A stretch of DNA of 33,022 nt from NCBI GenBank assembly GCA_045611685.1, contig JAZKXO010000070.1:1-33022 (forward strand), in the 5' to 3' direction. Within the stretch, counting starts at the first letter, position 1. The number at the start of each line of letters is the position of its first letter. A program made the position numbers and the translations under genes. The stretch comes from SIG701 sp045611685. GTDB taxonomy: Bacteria; Bacillota; Clostridia; Oscillospirales; CAG-272. Positions 23,856-31,545 of the stretch are shown here, in pieces. The notes beneath the pieces were generated by a model, which saw only the letters and a program-made list of their open reading frames with translations, made no database searches and was not told the origin of the DNA.

Positions 23856-25838
23856 TTATTTGCGCCGCCCGCCCGCGCTTTTCTTCCCGTGGGGCGTGGC
23901 GTTTTTTCTCCGATTGTCGGATTTTTTGGCGGGCGCGTTTTTCTTCGTCGGTTTTTTGCCGTGGGGGCGCTTGTCCGCATCCTTTTTGCCCGCAGGCTTG
24001 CGGGCGCCGCTCGGCGGCTTTGCCGCACCGCCGAGGAGCTCGCGGAGCGCATCCTCTCTGCCGGCGGCGATCAGTCCCTCGCGGATGATCGCGTGGTTTT
24101 CCCGCCTGCGCCACTGAAGAAGCGCGCGCTGGAGCCGCTTTTCGTGATAATCCGTCGGCGTGTAGATCGGCTTCATCGTGAACGGATCCAGCCCCGTATA
24201 GTACATGACGGTGGACGCCGTGCCAGGCGTCGGATAGAAATCCTGCACCTGCTCGGGGGCGAGACCGATTCGCTTGGTATAGAGCGCGAGTTCGATCGCA
24301 TCGTCGAGCGTACTGCCCGGATGCGAAGACATGAGATACGGTACGAGAAACTGCTTTTTCCCGAGAGAATCGGTAATTTTTTGGAACTTTTGACGGAATG
24401 CGTCGTACACCGATACGTCGGGCTTGCCCATGTGCCAAAGGACGTTCGGTGCGCAGTGCTCGGGCGCTACCTTGAGCTGGCCGCTCACGTGATCAGCGAC
24501 GAGCTTTTTGAAAAACGTGTCGTCCTTGTCGTGTAAGAGGTAATCAAAACGGAGGCCTGAGCGGATAAAGACCTTTTTCACGCCCGGCACCGCTTCGATC
24601 GCGCGGAGCAGCTCCACGTATTCCGTGTGATCGGCGCGGAGCTTTTCGCACGGTTTGGGCACAAGACAGCGCTTGTTCATGCAAACGCCGCTTTTCAGCT
24701 GTTTTTCGCAGGCGGGACTCCGAAAATTCGCCGTCGGCCCTCCCACGTCGTGAATGTAGCCCTTAAAATCGGGCATTGCGGCGATCTGTCTCGCCTCCGT
24801 GACACAGCTTTCGATCGAGCGGGAGCGGACGCTTCGCCCCTGATGGAACGCGAGTGCGCAGAAATTACAGCCGCCAAAGCAGCCGCGGTTGTGCGTGATC
24901 GAAAATTTCACCTCGGAGATGGCGGGCACGCCGCCCACCGCATCGTACATCGGGTGATACGTACGCGTGTAGGGCAGGGCGTAGACCGCGTCCAGCTCCT
25001 CCCTTTCAAGCGGCGGCATAGGCGGATTGACGACGAGCATCCTCTCGCCGTAGTATTCGACGATCGCGCGGCCCGCGATCGCGTCGTTGTTTTGGTACTG
25101 GATGGCGAACGCCTTCGCGTACGTCCTTTTGTCCGTCTTCAGTTCGTCGTAATCGTAGCCGACGGGTGCGCCGCCGTCATCCGTGCCGCCTGCCACGGGG
25201 AAGTGCACCGCATCGCCGCGCTTTGCGAGGAATGCCGTGCCGCGCACGTCGCGGATCTTTTTGACGGGGATGCCGCGATCGAGCAGCTCGGCGATCCGAA
25301 CGAGGGATTTTTCACCCATACCGTACGAGAGGATATCCGCCCGCGCATCCACGAGGATCGAGCGGCGTACCTTGTCGTCCCAGTAATCGTAGTGGGCGAA
25401 GCGGCGGAGCGACGCTTCGAGACCGCCGATCACGATCGGCACGTCGCCGTACGCCTCGCGGATGCGGTTGCAGTAGACGATCGTCGCGCGATCGGGGCGC
25501 AGTCCCGCTTTACAGCCGGGCGAATAAAAGTCCTCGCCGCGCCGTTTCTTTGCGGCGGTGTAGTGGGCGACCATCGAGTCAATATTGCCCGCCGATACGA
25601 GAAAGCCAAGGCGCGGCCGACCGAATTTTTTGAACTCGTCCGCCGATTTATAGTCCGGCTGGGAAAGAATCGCGACGAGAAAGCCTGCCGCCTCAAGCAC
25701 GCGGGAGATGACCGCGGGCCCGAACGACGGATGATCCACGTAGGCGTCGCCCGTCACGTATACGAAGTCCGGCACGTCGCGACCGAGGGCACGTACCTCC
25801 TCGGGTGTTACCGGAAGAAAAGCGCTTGTTTCGTGCAT
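23856..25838 (-). CDS. ygiQ: YgiQ-family radical SAM protein
   Basis: 660 residues; GAGGGAGG precedes the ATG at 25838. N-terminal YgiQ segment (FLPVTPEEVRALGRDVPDFVYVTGDAYVDHPSFGPAVISR, read in pieces). Radical SAM cluster motif C320-x3-C324-x2-C327 in GCFGGCNFC. The characteristic LKVAPEH and FYPTPGT segments follow. The final ~60 residues are very basic, rich in Lys/Arg/Pro, and vary in this family. The enzyme's reaction is not established; radical SAM chemistry at a 4Fe-4S cluster is expected. It lies 239 bases downstream of the gtrA-like gene, and I see no clear promoter in that gap. Confidence 0.93.
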   Translation of the reverse strand: MHETSAFLPVTPEEVRALGRDVPDFVYVTGDAYVDHPSFGPAVISRVLEAAGFLVAILSQPDYKSADEFKKFGRPRLGFLVSAGNIDSMVAHYTAAKKRRGEDFYSPGCKAGLRPDRATIVYCNRIREAYGDVPIVIGGLEASLRRFAHYDYWDDKVRRSILVDARADILSYGMGEKSLVRIAELLDRGIPVKKIRDVRGTAFLAKRGDAVHFPVAGGTDDGGAPVGYDYDELKTDKRTYAKAFAIQYQNNDAIAGRAIVEYYGERMLVVNPPMPPLEREELDAVYALPYTRTYHPMYDAVGGVPAISEVKFSITHNRGCFGGCNFCALAFHQGRSVRSRSIESCVTEARQIAAMPDFKGYIHDVGGPTANFRSPACEKQLKSGVCMNKRCLVPKPCEKLRADHTEYVELLRAIEAVPGVKKVFIRSGLRFDYLLHDKDDTFFKKLVADHVSGQLKVAPEHCAPNVLWHMGKPDVSVYDAFRQKFQKITDSLGKKQFLVPYLMSSHPGSTLDDAIELALYTKRIGLAPEQVQDFYPTPGTASTVMYYTGLDPFTMKPIYTPTDYHEKRLQRALLQWRRRENHAIIREGLIAAGREDALRELLGGAAKPPSGARKPAGKKDADKRPHGKKPTKKNAPAKKSDNRRKNATPHGKKSAGGRRK

Positions 25839-25858
25839 GGAAACCTCCCTCTCGGAAA

Positions 25859-26055
25859 TGTGGAAAATGGCGGTTTGCCGCGATCTTTCGGGTAGCCTGT
25901 GGAAAAGCCGCGGCGAACAGTTGTTTTTTTCGGAAAATCACGGAAAATGACACAGATGTTGTGCTCGAACATTTGCTCTGTCGCACATATAGTGGCATAT
26001 GTGCCGTGTTTTTTGGGAGAAGTTTTCCACAGGATGTGGAAAACCGTGTGGAAAA
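25859..26055. promoter_or_regulatory. Cluster of five DnaA-box-like sites
   Basis: TGTGGAAAA on the plus strand at 25859, 25898, 26035 and 26047, and its complement TTTTCCACA at 26023. Each differs by one base from the DnaA box TGTGGATAA/TTATCCACA. All lie in the gene-free interval between ygiQ and the gtrA-like gene, next to T-rich DNA. Binding is not shown, and no dnaA, dnaN or rpmH is nearby. Confidence 0.5.
25983..26004. repeat. Perfect inverted repeat in the ygiQ upstream spacer
   Basis: GCACATAT / ATATGTGC, 8-base arms with a 6-base centre. Possible operator or RNA hairpin in the ygiQ leader. It is not followed by a T tract. Confidence 0.5.
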
Positions 26056-26077
26056 CTCAGGAATTTTTTGGTAATTT

Positions 26078-26494
26078 TCAGCCTTTTTTTCGGAATACGA
26101 GCAGTTTTCCCGTTACGTAATTCAGAATCACGGTCAGAACGGCGACGGGGATCTTGGCGATCGTGTCCGAGATCGTGAGTAGATCTACCATGAGATAAAG
26201 GAGAAGCGTCTCAATGGCGCCCGAGAAAAGGCGGGAGAGAACAAACGAGGCGGCCTCACAGAGAATGGGGAAGAAGCCCGAAACGCGGCTCTCAAACACG
26301 AATCGCTTGTTCGTGATATAAGCGAACAGCACCGCGCCGACCCACGCGATCACCTGCGCCCACAGATAGTGGACGGAGAAATAAAGAAGCGCGTAGTAGA
26401 GGACGAAATTGACGAGCGTGGTGAGCACACCGAAGACGAGGTACGAGACCGTTTCCCGATGCTTTTTCAGAAGGGATAAAATCGTGTTTATCAC
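26078..26494 (-). CDS. GtrA-like four-helix membrane protein
   Basis: 138 residues with four hydrophobic segments and the GtrA pattern: SYLVFGVLTTLVNFVLYYAL at the first helix, a central AYITNKRFVFES, and a final ILNYVTGKLLVFRKKG. The family is linked to flipping or transfer of lipid-linked sugars and to wall polysaccharide or teichoic acid decoration. No glycosyltransferase is adjacent here. The start overlaps the rnmV stop by four bases, so it rides on the DUF1934-holA-rnmV transcript. Confidence 0.87.
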   Translation of the reverse strand: MINTILSLLKKHRETVSYLVFGVLTTLVNFVLYYALLYFSVHYLWAQVIAWVGAVLFAYITNKRFVFESRVSGFFPILCEAASFVLSRLFSGAIETLLLYLMVDLLTISDTIAKIPVAVLTVILNYVTGKLLVFRKKG

Positions 26495-27111
26495 AGATTT
26501 GCCTCCGTTTTTAGGATCGCCGCGGCTTTTTTCATAAAATCCTCGCGGGCGAACAGAATATTCACAGCGCCGAGAAGCGCGCCCGACGTCATACCGGTCG
26601 GAAGGGAGATCGCCGCCGCTACCGTGTCACGCTTCGCGGATGCGTCCTCCCCGCCGGTGAGCCCGAGCGTGAAAAGATCCGTTTTCGTGATCCCGCCGAC
26701 GGTGCGAAGGGGTGCGTCGCCGTCTTTTTCGGCAAACGGCAGAAAGAGATCGTACAAAAGCTCGTCCGTCATCCCCTCGACGCCGAGCGTTCCCTCCTTG
26801 GAGGGCGCCGTTTTGCGCCGCTCTTTGCCCTCGATTTTCGGGATATAGAGGTGTATCACTTTTTCGGGCGGCAGAGCCTGTGAGATGTGCGCGCGGATCA
26901 CCTTGCCCGCGCCGTCGCTGTCGGTCAGAACGATCACGCCGCGCGGCGCCGCGAGTTTTCTTATGAGAGTGAGCTGTTCCTTTTTCGAGAAGATGCCGAA
27001 TCCCGCCGTCTCGACGACGTGCGCGTCGATCACGCCGGACAGACGGATCTTATCGTACCGCCCCTCGACGATCACGGGGTAAGGGATGCGGAGTTTTTCA
27101 CGTTCAGCCAT
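26491..27111 (-). CDS. rnmV: Ribonuclease M5 (5S rRNA maturation)
   Basis: 206 residues. N-terminal Toprim domain with VIVEGRYDK (Glu16) and LTDSDGAGK (Asp64, Asp66), followed by the M5-specific segment KIEGKERRKTAPSKEGTLGVEGM and a C-terminal helical region. RNase M5 trims 5S rRNA precursors bound to ribosomal protein L18. In Bacillus the gene is grouped with tatD and ksgA; here it is wedged between holA and a gtrA-like gene, overlapping holA by 8 bases. The C-terminal part is somewhat longer than in Bacillus. The Toprim core and the EGKERRK segment make the call fairly secure. Confidence 0.88.
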   Translation of the reverse strand: MAEREKLRIPYPVIVEGRYDKIRLSGVIDAHVVETAGFGIFSKKEQLTLIRKLAAPRGVIVLTDSDGAGKVIRAHISQALPPEKVIHLYIPKIEGKERRKTAPSKEGTLGVEGMTDELLYDLFLPFAEKDGDAPLRTVGGITKTDLFTLGLTGGEDASAKRDTVAAAISLPTGMTSGALLGAVNILFAREDFMKKAAAILKTEANL

Positions 27112-28162
27112 GCTTTTTCCCTTTCCCTGCGCCGAGCGGGATCGTGGCGACGAACCGTTCGAGCGGAATGTAGCCGAGATCCATGGATTTCAGGAGCCGA
27201 TCCGCCTTGAGACAGCGGGAGAGGGCGGCGGCGATCCTGGGCGTGCCGAAATCGGCAGCCGCGCGCATATAAATGCCCGCCTTGTACTCGTGCATTCTCG
27301 TCAGGCGCACGATCTCTGCCTTGTCCGCACCGCCGTCCGCGAGCGTCGCTACGGTGAGCAGATCGCTCATTACCGCGGACAGACTGTAAAGAATCACGGA
27401 GGGTGCTTCCTTTCGCTTTTTGTACACGTCGAGCGCGCACAGCGCCGCCGTGCGGTCGCCCGCCAAAACGGCGTTGGCAAGGCCGAATGCGTCCTCACGG
27501 ATGCCCTGTGAGGTAACAAGCTCGACATCTTCTTTCGTTACGTCCGTGCGGCCGTGTGCCTTCACGTAGCAGATCACCTTGTCGATCTCTTTTGTAAGCG
27601 TCATCATATCCGGTGCGCATCTGGAAAGAAGATGCGCGCACACCGCGTCGGGGATCCCGATATTCTCCTCGGCGAAATGGCGCATCGCCCAGCGGCGGAG
27701 TTTTTCGCCCGTCTGGAGAGAAACCTGCACCGGTTTGAGGGAGGCGGTGAGCGCTTTATAGGTGGCGTTCGGCTTTTTCGCCGTACCCGCCTCGAGCGTG
27801 TCCTTCGGGCAGAGCATGCAGAGAACCGTGTCGGGCATTCCCTCGAGATCCTTTAGAATCTCCGAGAGTGCCTTTCGTTCCTTTTCCTTCCAAGCGGCGG
27901 CGTTCGGTGGGATGACCTCGACGAATTTTCTCGGTGCCATAACAGGCGGCGCGGCGATCGCGTTTGCGAGCTTTGAGAAATCGCCGTCCTCCAGCGTCAG
28001 GGAAATGAGGTTAAAATCCAGAAGCCCCGGCGGGCAGTCGGCGAGCACCGACTCTCTCATCTTTGTAAGGTAGAACTTTTTGAGATAATCCTCGTCTCCA
28101 AAGAGAAGATAGCCGCCCGTAAGCCCGCTTTTGATCGCGGCCTTCAGTTCGGTTTCGGTCAT
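27104..28162 (-). CDS. holA: DNA polymerase III subunit delta
   Basis: 352 residues. Clamp-loader delta pattern: YLLFGDEDYLKKFYLTKM at the N-terminus (degenerate AAA+ P-loop region), PPVMAPRKFVEV, a lid-like YVKAHGRTDVTKEDVELV, and a C-terminal collar with DVYKKRKEAPSVILYSLSAVMSDLL. Delta opens the beta sliding clamp and loads it onto DNA at replication forks. The start overlaps the DUF1934 gene stop by ATGA. Length is standard for Firmicutes. Confidence 0.92.
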   Translation of the reverse strand: MTETELKAAIKSGLTGGYLLFGDEDYLKKFYLTKMRESVLADCPPGLLDFNLISLTLEDGDFSKLANAIAAPPVMAPRKFVEVIPPNAAAWKEKERKALSEILKDLEGMPDTVLCMLCPKDTLEAGTAKKPNATYKALTASLKPVQVSLQTGEKLRRWAMRHFAEENIGIPDAVCAHLLSRCAPDMMTLTKEIDKVICYVKAHGRTDVTKEDVELVTSQGIREDAFGLANAVLAGDRTAALCALDVYKKRKEAPSVILYSLSAVMSDLLTVATLADGGADKAEIVRLTRMHEYKAGIYMRAAADFGTPRIAAALSRCLKADRLLKSMDLGYIPLERFVATIPLGAGKGKKHG

Positions 28163-28704
28163 ACAAACGCCTCCGAGTGTTGTTCTGTTACCTGAATCGT
28201 CAGCTTCGTTCTGGTGGTCGTAACGCCTCCGATGCGCAGCGAATAGTCCGCCGTGGCATAACCGCCGTTTTCGGTAATCTTGTTTTCAAGCTTGTACGTC
28301 ATCGTCGTGATATCAAGCGGCATGACGGGCGTCTCGTACAGTCCCGTGTGGAATTTTCCTTTTTGAAGCACGAGCGTTGCATTCACCGCACCCTCGCGGA
28401 GAATCGTCAGAATCCCGCGATCGTTATCGAGGAAGGTAATGGTCGTTTTCGTCCCCTCCATACCGGAGAGTTCGCTTTCCTCGTAGGCGATCGTATAGCG
28501 CCCGTTTGCATCGACGGCAAGGTGCGCTTCTGTCGTCAGTTCCATCGTGTCCTCGTCGTCCGGATTCTGGGATTCGGGCGAGATCTTCTCGACGGAATCG
28601 AGGATGATATTCTCCTCAGCGGCGGTGATGGCGGTATCGCCCGCCTGCGGCGGCACGTAATCGCCTCTTTGGGAGGTTGTGATTTTTAGTGTTACAAGTT
28701 TCAT
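28159..28704 (-). CDS. DUF1934 (YwiB-like) beta-barrel protein
   Basis: 181 residues; GGAG precedes the ATG. The middle and end show the alternating pattern of a small beta barrel with the family features GKFHTGLYETPVMPLDITT and GGYATADYSLRIGG. DUF1934 proteins are calycin-like, and their function is unknown. First gene of a minus-strand operon with holA, rnmV and the gtrA-like gene, coupled by overlapping start and stop codons. No strong promoter could be read upstream. A TATA-rich stretch at about 28756-28790 is the best candidate region. Confidence 0.85.
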   Translation of the reverse strand: MKLVTLKITTSQRGDYVPPQAGDTAITAAEENIILDSVEKISPESQNPDDEDTMELTTEAHLAVDANGRYTIAYEESELSGMEGTKTTITFLDNDRGILTILREGAVNATLVLQKGKFHTGLYETPVMPLDITTMTYKLENKITENGGYATADYSLRIGGVTTTRTKLTIQVTEQHSEAFV

Positions 28705-28872
28705 ACGGTTATCTCCGGCGCCCGATGGCGTTTATCGCAGTTTTTCTTTAAAGGAACATATAAATATACAGTATAACTATATCACAAAACCGCGTTTTCG
28801 TCAAGATGAAGGGGGAAATGGGACGAATGGACGCGTGTTTTGGGGGCAAACTACCCGCGGAGGTGATGCCTT

Positions 28873-29274
28873 GTGCGAAGGATTTTTGCACTCATTCTTA
28901 CGGCGGCGATTCTGACGGTGCCCGTCTCCGCCGCCCACCCGAACAAAGCGGAGGAGGTGATCCTCTCGGAGTTTATTGCATCCGAGACGGAGGGAGATCC
29001 GTTCGTCGTCCGCCTTTGTATGGCGGCGGCGCTCCTCAATCGGCTGGACGATCCGTCGTACCCTTCGACGGTGAGCGGGATTTTGTCCGTTCTCGGCTAC
29101 CGCGCGCGCCGACATACGCGTGACTATGATTCTGCACTCTCGGCGATCCGATACGCCGCCGAGGGAATGGATATAACGGGAGGTGCTACCGCGTGGGCAA
29201 AAGCGGGGACGGCGGACGCCGCCCGCCTTACCGTTACGTTTCGGGTGGAAGACTGGGTGTTCGGGACGGAATAA
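28873..29274 (+). CDS. Small secreted SleB/CwlJ-like cell-wall hydrolase-fold protein
   Basis: 133 residues; GTG start with GGAGGTGATG about 8-12 bases upstream. Signal peptide at residues 2-20 (RRIFALILTAAILTVPVSAA). The rest matches the compact hydrolase_2 fold of spore-cortex lytic enzymes: ILSEFIASETEGDPFVVRLCMAAALLNRLDDPSYPSTVSGIL, read in pieces, has the catalytic-type Glu followed by the AAxLNR and YPxTVSGIL pattern. Such proteins cleave glycan strands of peptidoglycan or spore cortex. No peptidoglycan-binding domain is attached, so it is only a minimal catalytic unit. The specific role is unknown. Confidence 0.72.
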   Translation: MRRIFALILTAAILTVPVSAAHPNKAEEVILSEFIASETEGDPFVVRLCMAAALLNRLDDPSYPSTVSGILSVLGYRARRHTRDYDSALSAIRYAAEGMDITGGATAWAKAGTADAARLTVTFRVEDWVFGTE

Positions 29275-29277
29275 AAA

Positions 29278-29331
29278 GGCCGCCGCAATTTTGTCGCGGC
29301 AGCCAAGGGGGGGCCGTACAGCCCCCCTCTG
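29278..29331. terminator. Double hairpin terminator region between the SleB-like gene and asnS
   Basis: Two adjacent hairpins. GCCGC/GCGGC (29282-29286 with 29296-29300) is followed by TTTTTAT on the minus strand and so serves asnS. GGGGGGC/GCCCCCC (29308-29314 with 29321-29327) would stop plus-strand transcripts, though the T tract after it is short. Confidence 0.75.
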
Positions 29332-29340
29332 TTATTCTTA

Positions 29341-30732
29341 TTACAGTTCGCACGTGCCGACCGTTCTCGGGAAGGGCAGAACGTCGCGGATGTTCGACAC
29401 GCCGGTCAGATACATAACGCATCTCTCAAAGCCGAGGCCGAATCCCGCGTGGCGGGCAGAGCCGTATTTACGGAGATCGAGATAGAACTCGTACGCTTCC
29501 TTCTCAAGGCCGAGCTCGTCCATGCGTGCGGCGAGTTTTTCGTAATCGTCCTCACGCTGAGAGCCGCCGATGATCTCGCCGATTCCGGGAACGAGACAGT
29601 CCATAGCGGCGACGGTCTTGCCGTCTTCGTTCAGCTTCATATAGAACGCCTTGATTTCCTTCGGATAATCCGTTACGAAAACGGGCTTTTTGAAGATCGT
29701 CTCGGTCAGGTACCGCTCGTGCTCCGTCTGCAGATCGCAGCCCCAGAATACCTTGTAGTCGAACTCGTCGTTGTGCTTTTCAAGCATTTCGATCGCTTCG
29801 GTGTAGGTAACGTGGCCGAAATCGCTCGTCATGACGTGATGGAGTCTCTCGAGGAGCTCCTTGTCCACGAACTGATTAAAGAACGCCATCTCCTCGGGCG
29901 CGTTTTCGAGAACGTAGCCGATGATATACTTGATCATATCCTCAGCGAGCGCCATATCGTCGGCGAGATCGGCGAAAGCGATCTCCGGCTCGATCATCCA
30001 GAATTCTGCCGCGTGGCGCGTGGTGTTTGAATTCTCCGCGCGGAAAGTCGGGCCGAACGTGTAGATGTTCTTGAACGCCATAGCGAACGTCTCGCCGTTC
30101 AGCTGACCGCTGACGGTGAGGCTTGTCTTTTTGCCGAAGAAATCCTTCGCGTAGTCAACCGCGCCGTCCTCCGTTTTTGGGATGTCCGTCGGGTCGAGCG
30201 TCGTTACCTGAAACATTTCACCCGCGCCCTCGCAGTCGGAGCCGGTGATGAGCGGGGTGTGCACGTACACGAATCCGCGATCCTGGAAGAACTTGTGGAT
30301 CGCAAACGCCGCGAGCGAGCGCACGCGGAAAATCGCCTGGAACAGATTCGTTCTCGGACGGAGATGCGTGATCGTACGGAGAAATTCGGGCGAATGGCGC
30401 TTTTTCTGCATCGGATAATCGGGCGTGGATGCGCCTTCGACTGCGATCTCCGTTGCCTGAATCTCAAACGGCTGCTTTGCCTCGGGCGTCAGAACGAGCG
30501 TGCCCTTGGCGATCACTGCCGCGCCTACGTTCAGTTTAGCAATCTCGGCGAAGTTCAAAAGCTTCTCGTCGTAGACGATCTGCAGCTGCTCAAAGAACGT
30601 GCCGTCCGACACCACGAGAAAGCCGAACGATTTGGACGCACGGTTATTTCTCACCCACGCGCCGATCTGCACTTCTTTTCCTGCGTATGCGTCTGTGTTT
30701 TTAAATAATTCTTTTACGTTGATCAGATCCAT
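29341..30732 (-). CDS. asnS: Asparaginyl-tRNA synthetase
   Basis: 463 residues from the ATG at 30732 (GAGGT upstream), matching the usual AsnS length; the longer frame would start in the leader. N-terminal OB-fold anticodon-binding domain (VQIGAWVRNNRAS, FGFLVVSDGTFFEQLQIVYD). Class II catalytic core with motif 2 FRAENSNTTRHAAEFWMIEPE and motif 3 GFGLGFERCVMYLTG. It attaches asparagine to tRNA-Asn with ATP. The motif 2 segment with FRAENS...TRH favours AsnRS over AspRS. Single-gene transcript; the ~38-base leader is too short for a T-box. Confidence 0.96.
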   Translation of the reverse strand: MDLINVKELFKNTDAYAGKEVQIGAWVRNNRASKSFGFLVVSDGTFFEQLQIVYDEKLLNFAEIAKLNVGAAVIAKGTLVLTPEAKQPFEIQATEIAVEGASTPDYPMQKKRHSPEFLRTITHLRPRTNLFQAIFRVRSLAAFAIHKFFQDRGFVYVHTPLITGSDCEGAGEMFQVTTLDPTDIPKTEDGAVDYAKDFFGKKTSLTVSGQLNGETFAMAFKNIYTFGPTFRAENSNTTRHAAEFWMIEPEIAFADLADDMALAEDMIKYIIGYVLENAPEEMAFFNQFVDKELLERLHHVMTSDFGHVTYTEAIEMLEKHNDEFDYKVFWGCDLQTEHERYLTETIFKKPVFVTDYPKEIKAFYMKLNEDGKTVAAMDCLVPGIGEIIGGSQREDDYEKLAARMDELGLEKEAYEFYLDLRKYGSARHAGFGLGFERCVMYLTGVSNIRDVLPFPRTVGTCEL

Positions 30733-30776
30733 ACTTGACCTCACAATACGAAATGATTGTTTCATTTATAAAGATT

Positions 30777-30805
30777 ATTATAACACGCATCGAAAAAAAA
30801 AGCAA
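30777..30805 (-). promoter_or_regulatory. Promoter of asnS
   Basis: Minus-strand TTGCTT (30805-30800) and TATAAT (30782-30777) with a 17-base spacer. Confidence 0.82.
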
Positions 30806-30825
30806 CGGAATTTTCTGCTTTTTCC

Positions 30826-30851
30826 CAAAAAGAGAGATTTTATAGAAAATC
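30826..30851 (-). terminator. Weak terminator candidate after the ImmA/IrrE-like gene
   Basis: Six-base A/T-rich stem GATTTT/AAAATC (30846-30851 with 30836-30841 read on the minus strand), followed by TCTCTTTTT. Low stability, so readthrough towards asnS is possible. Confidence 0.35.
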
Positions 30852-30857
30852 AGCCGA

Positions 30858-31388
30858 TCAAATTCCGCTCTCGGGCAAGGGGATGCCTCTTTTGAGAAAA
30901 CGCGCGGGCGGCTCGTCCCCCTCGACGGCGATCCCTTTTTCCGTAAGAGATAGGATTTTCACCGCGACGAGCTCCGTCGGGACGGAAAGCTCCTGTGCGA
31001 TCGCTTCGGCAGAAATACCGACCGTCAGCGGCTCGTATACCTCCCCGTCGGAGAGAAGAAACTCCGCCGCGAAGAGATTTGCCTCGCGCTCCAGCCTTCC
31101 TGCTCCGCCGACTACGAGTGATTCCCCCAAAAAGCCGACGTCCGCCACCGGTCGGTGCAGAAAGTGATGCCCCAACTCGTGCGCGCAGATCACCCGCGCC
31201 GCCATCGGCGAAAGCCCCGATTGGATCGCGATGAACGGAATTCCCAATACCGTCCCGTACATCCCCGGCAGATCCCGAAACGGATAGAACGCCACCCGCA
31301 CGCCCTCTGCCCATGCCGCCGAAAACGGATCGCGGTCGTGGAGTGCCGCCATCTCTCCGGCTAATGTGAGAATATCTTTCCGACGCAT
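30858..31388 (-). CDS. ImmA/IrrE-family metallopeptidase
   Basis: 176 residues from the ATG at 31388 (GGAG upstream); the longer frame runs back through the divergent promoter and is rejected. Zinc-protease motif H70-E71-L72-G73-H74 in VICAHELGHHFLH, then a downstream REANLFAAEFLL supplying the third ligand. That is the classical ImmA/IrrE layout. Members cleave XRE-type repressors or sense DNA damage. The partner repressor usually sits next door, but none is present here. The C-terminal ~50 residues resemble a small winged-helix-like region (ISAEAIAQELSVPTELVAVKI). Confidence 0.88.
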   Translation of the reverse strand: MRRKDILTLAGEMAALHDRDPFSAAWAEGVRVAFYPFRDLPGMYGTVLGIPFIAIQSGLSPMAARVICAHELGHHFLHRPVADVGFLGESLVVGGAGRLEREANLFAAEFLLSDGEVYEPLTVGISAEAIAQELSVPTELVAVKILSLTEKGIAVEGDEPPARFLKRGIPLPESGI

Positions 31389-31412
31389 AAAAATCACTCC
31401 TCTCCACTTGTT

Positions 31413-31430
31413 CTGTATACAGTATATACG
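31413..31430. promoter_or_regulatory. Palindrome in the divergent promoter region
   Basis: CTGTATACAG (31413-31422), followed by TATATACG, lies between the divergent ImmA/IrrE-like and MFS genes, about 25 bases before the peptidase start codon. On the minus strand it overlaps a TATACT -10 candidate. Possible operator; the binding protein is unknown. Confidence 0.4.
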
Positions 31431-31486
31431 GTGTGCTGTCCGATAAACGGGATAGGTGCGCTTTGTCCGCAAAAGCACCTGCGCTC

Positions 31487-31515
31487 TTGACATTCTCCAA
31501 AAAGTGCAGTATAAT
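31487..31515 (+). promoter_or_regulatory. Consensus promoter of the MFS gene
   Basis: TTGACA at 31487-31492 and TATAAT at 31510-31515 with a 17-base spacer, a perfect sigma-A consensus. Confidence 0.92.
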
Positions 31516-31545
31516 GGTGGGAAAGTTGCGAAAAGAGGGATTCCC

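Noticed and set aside
24627..25895. 422-codon plus-strand frame opposite ygiQ
   Set aside because: Antisense to a full-length YgiQ with an intact radical SAM motif; no ribosome binding site or domain.
25970..25984. LexA/DinR-like site CGAACATTTGCTCTG
   Set aside because: Only one half matches the CGAAC-N4-GTTCG consensus well, with two mismatches in the other half, and it is not near a known SOS gene.
30733..30776. T-box riboswitch before asnS
   Set aside because: The leader between promoter and start codon is only about 38 bases, too short for a T-box, and no T-box sequence or terminator is present.
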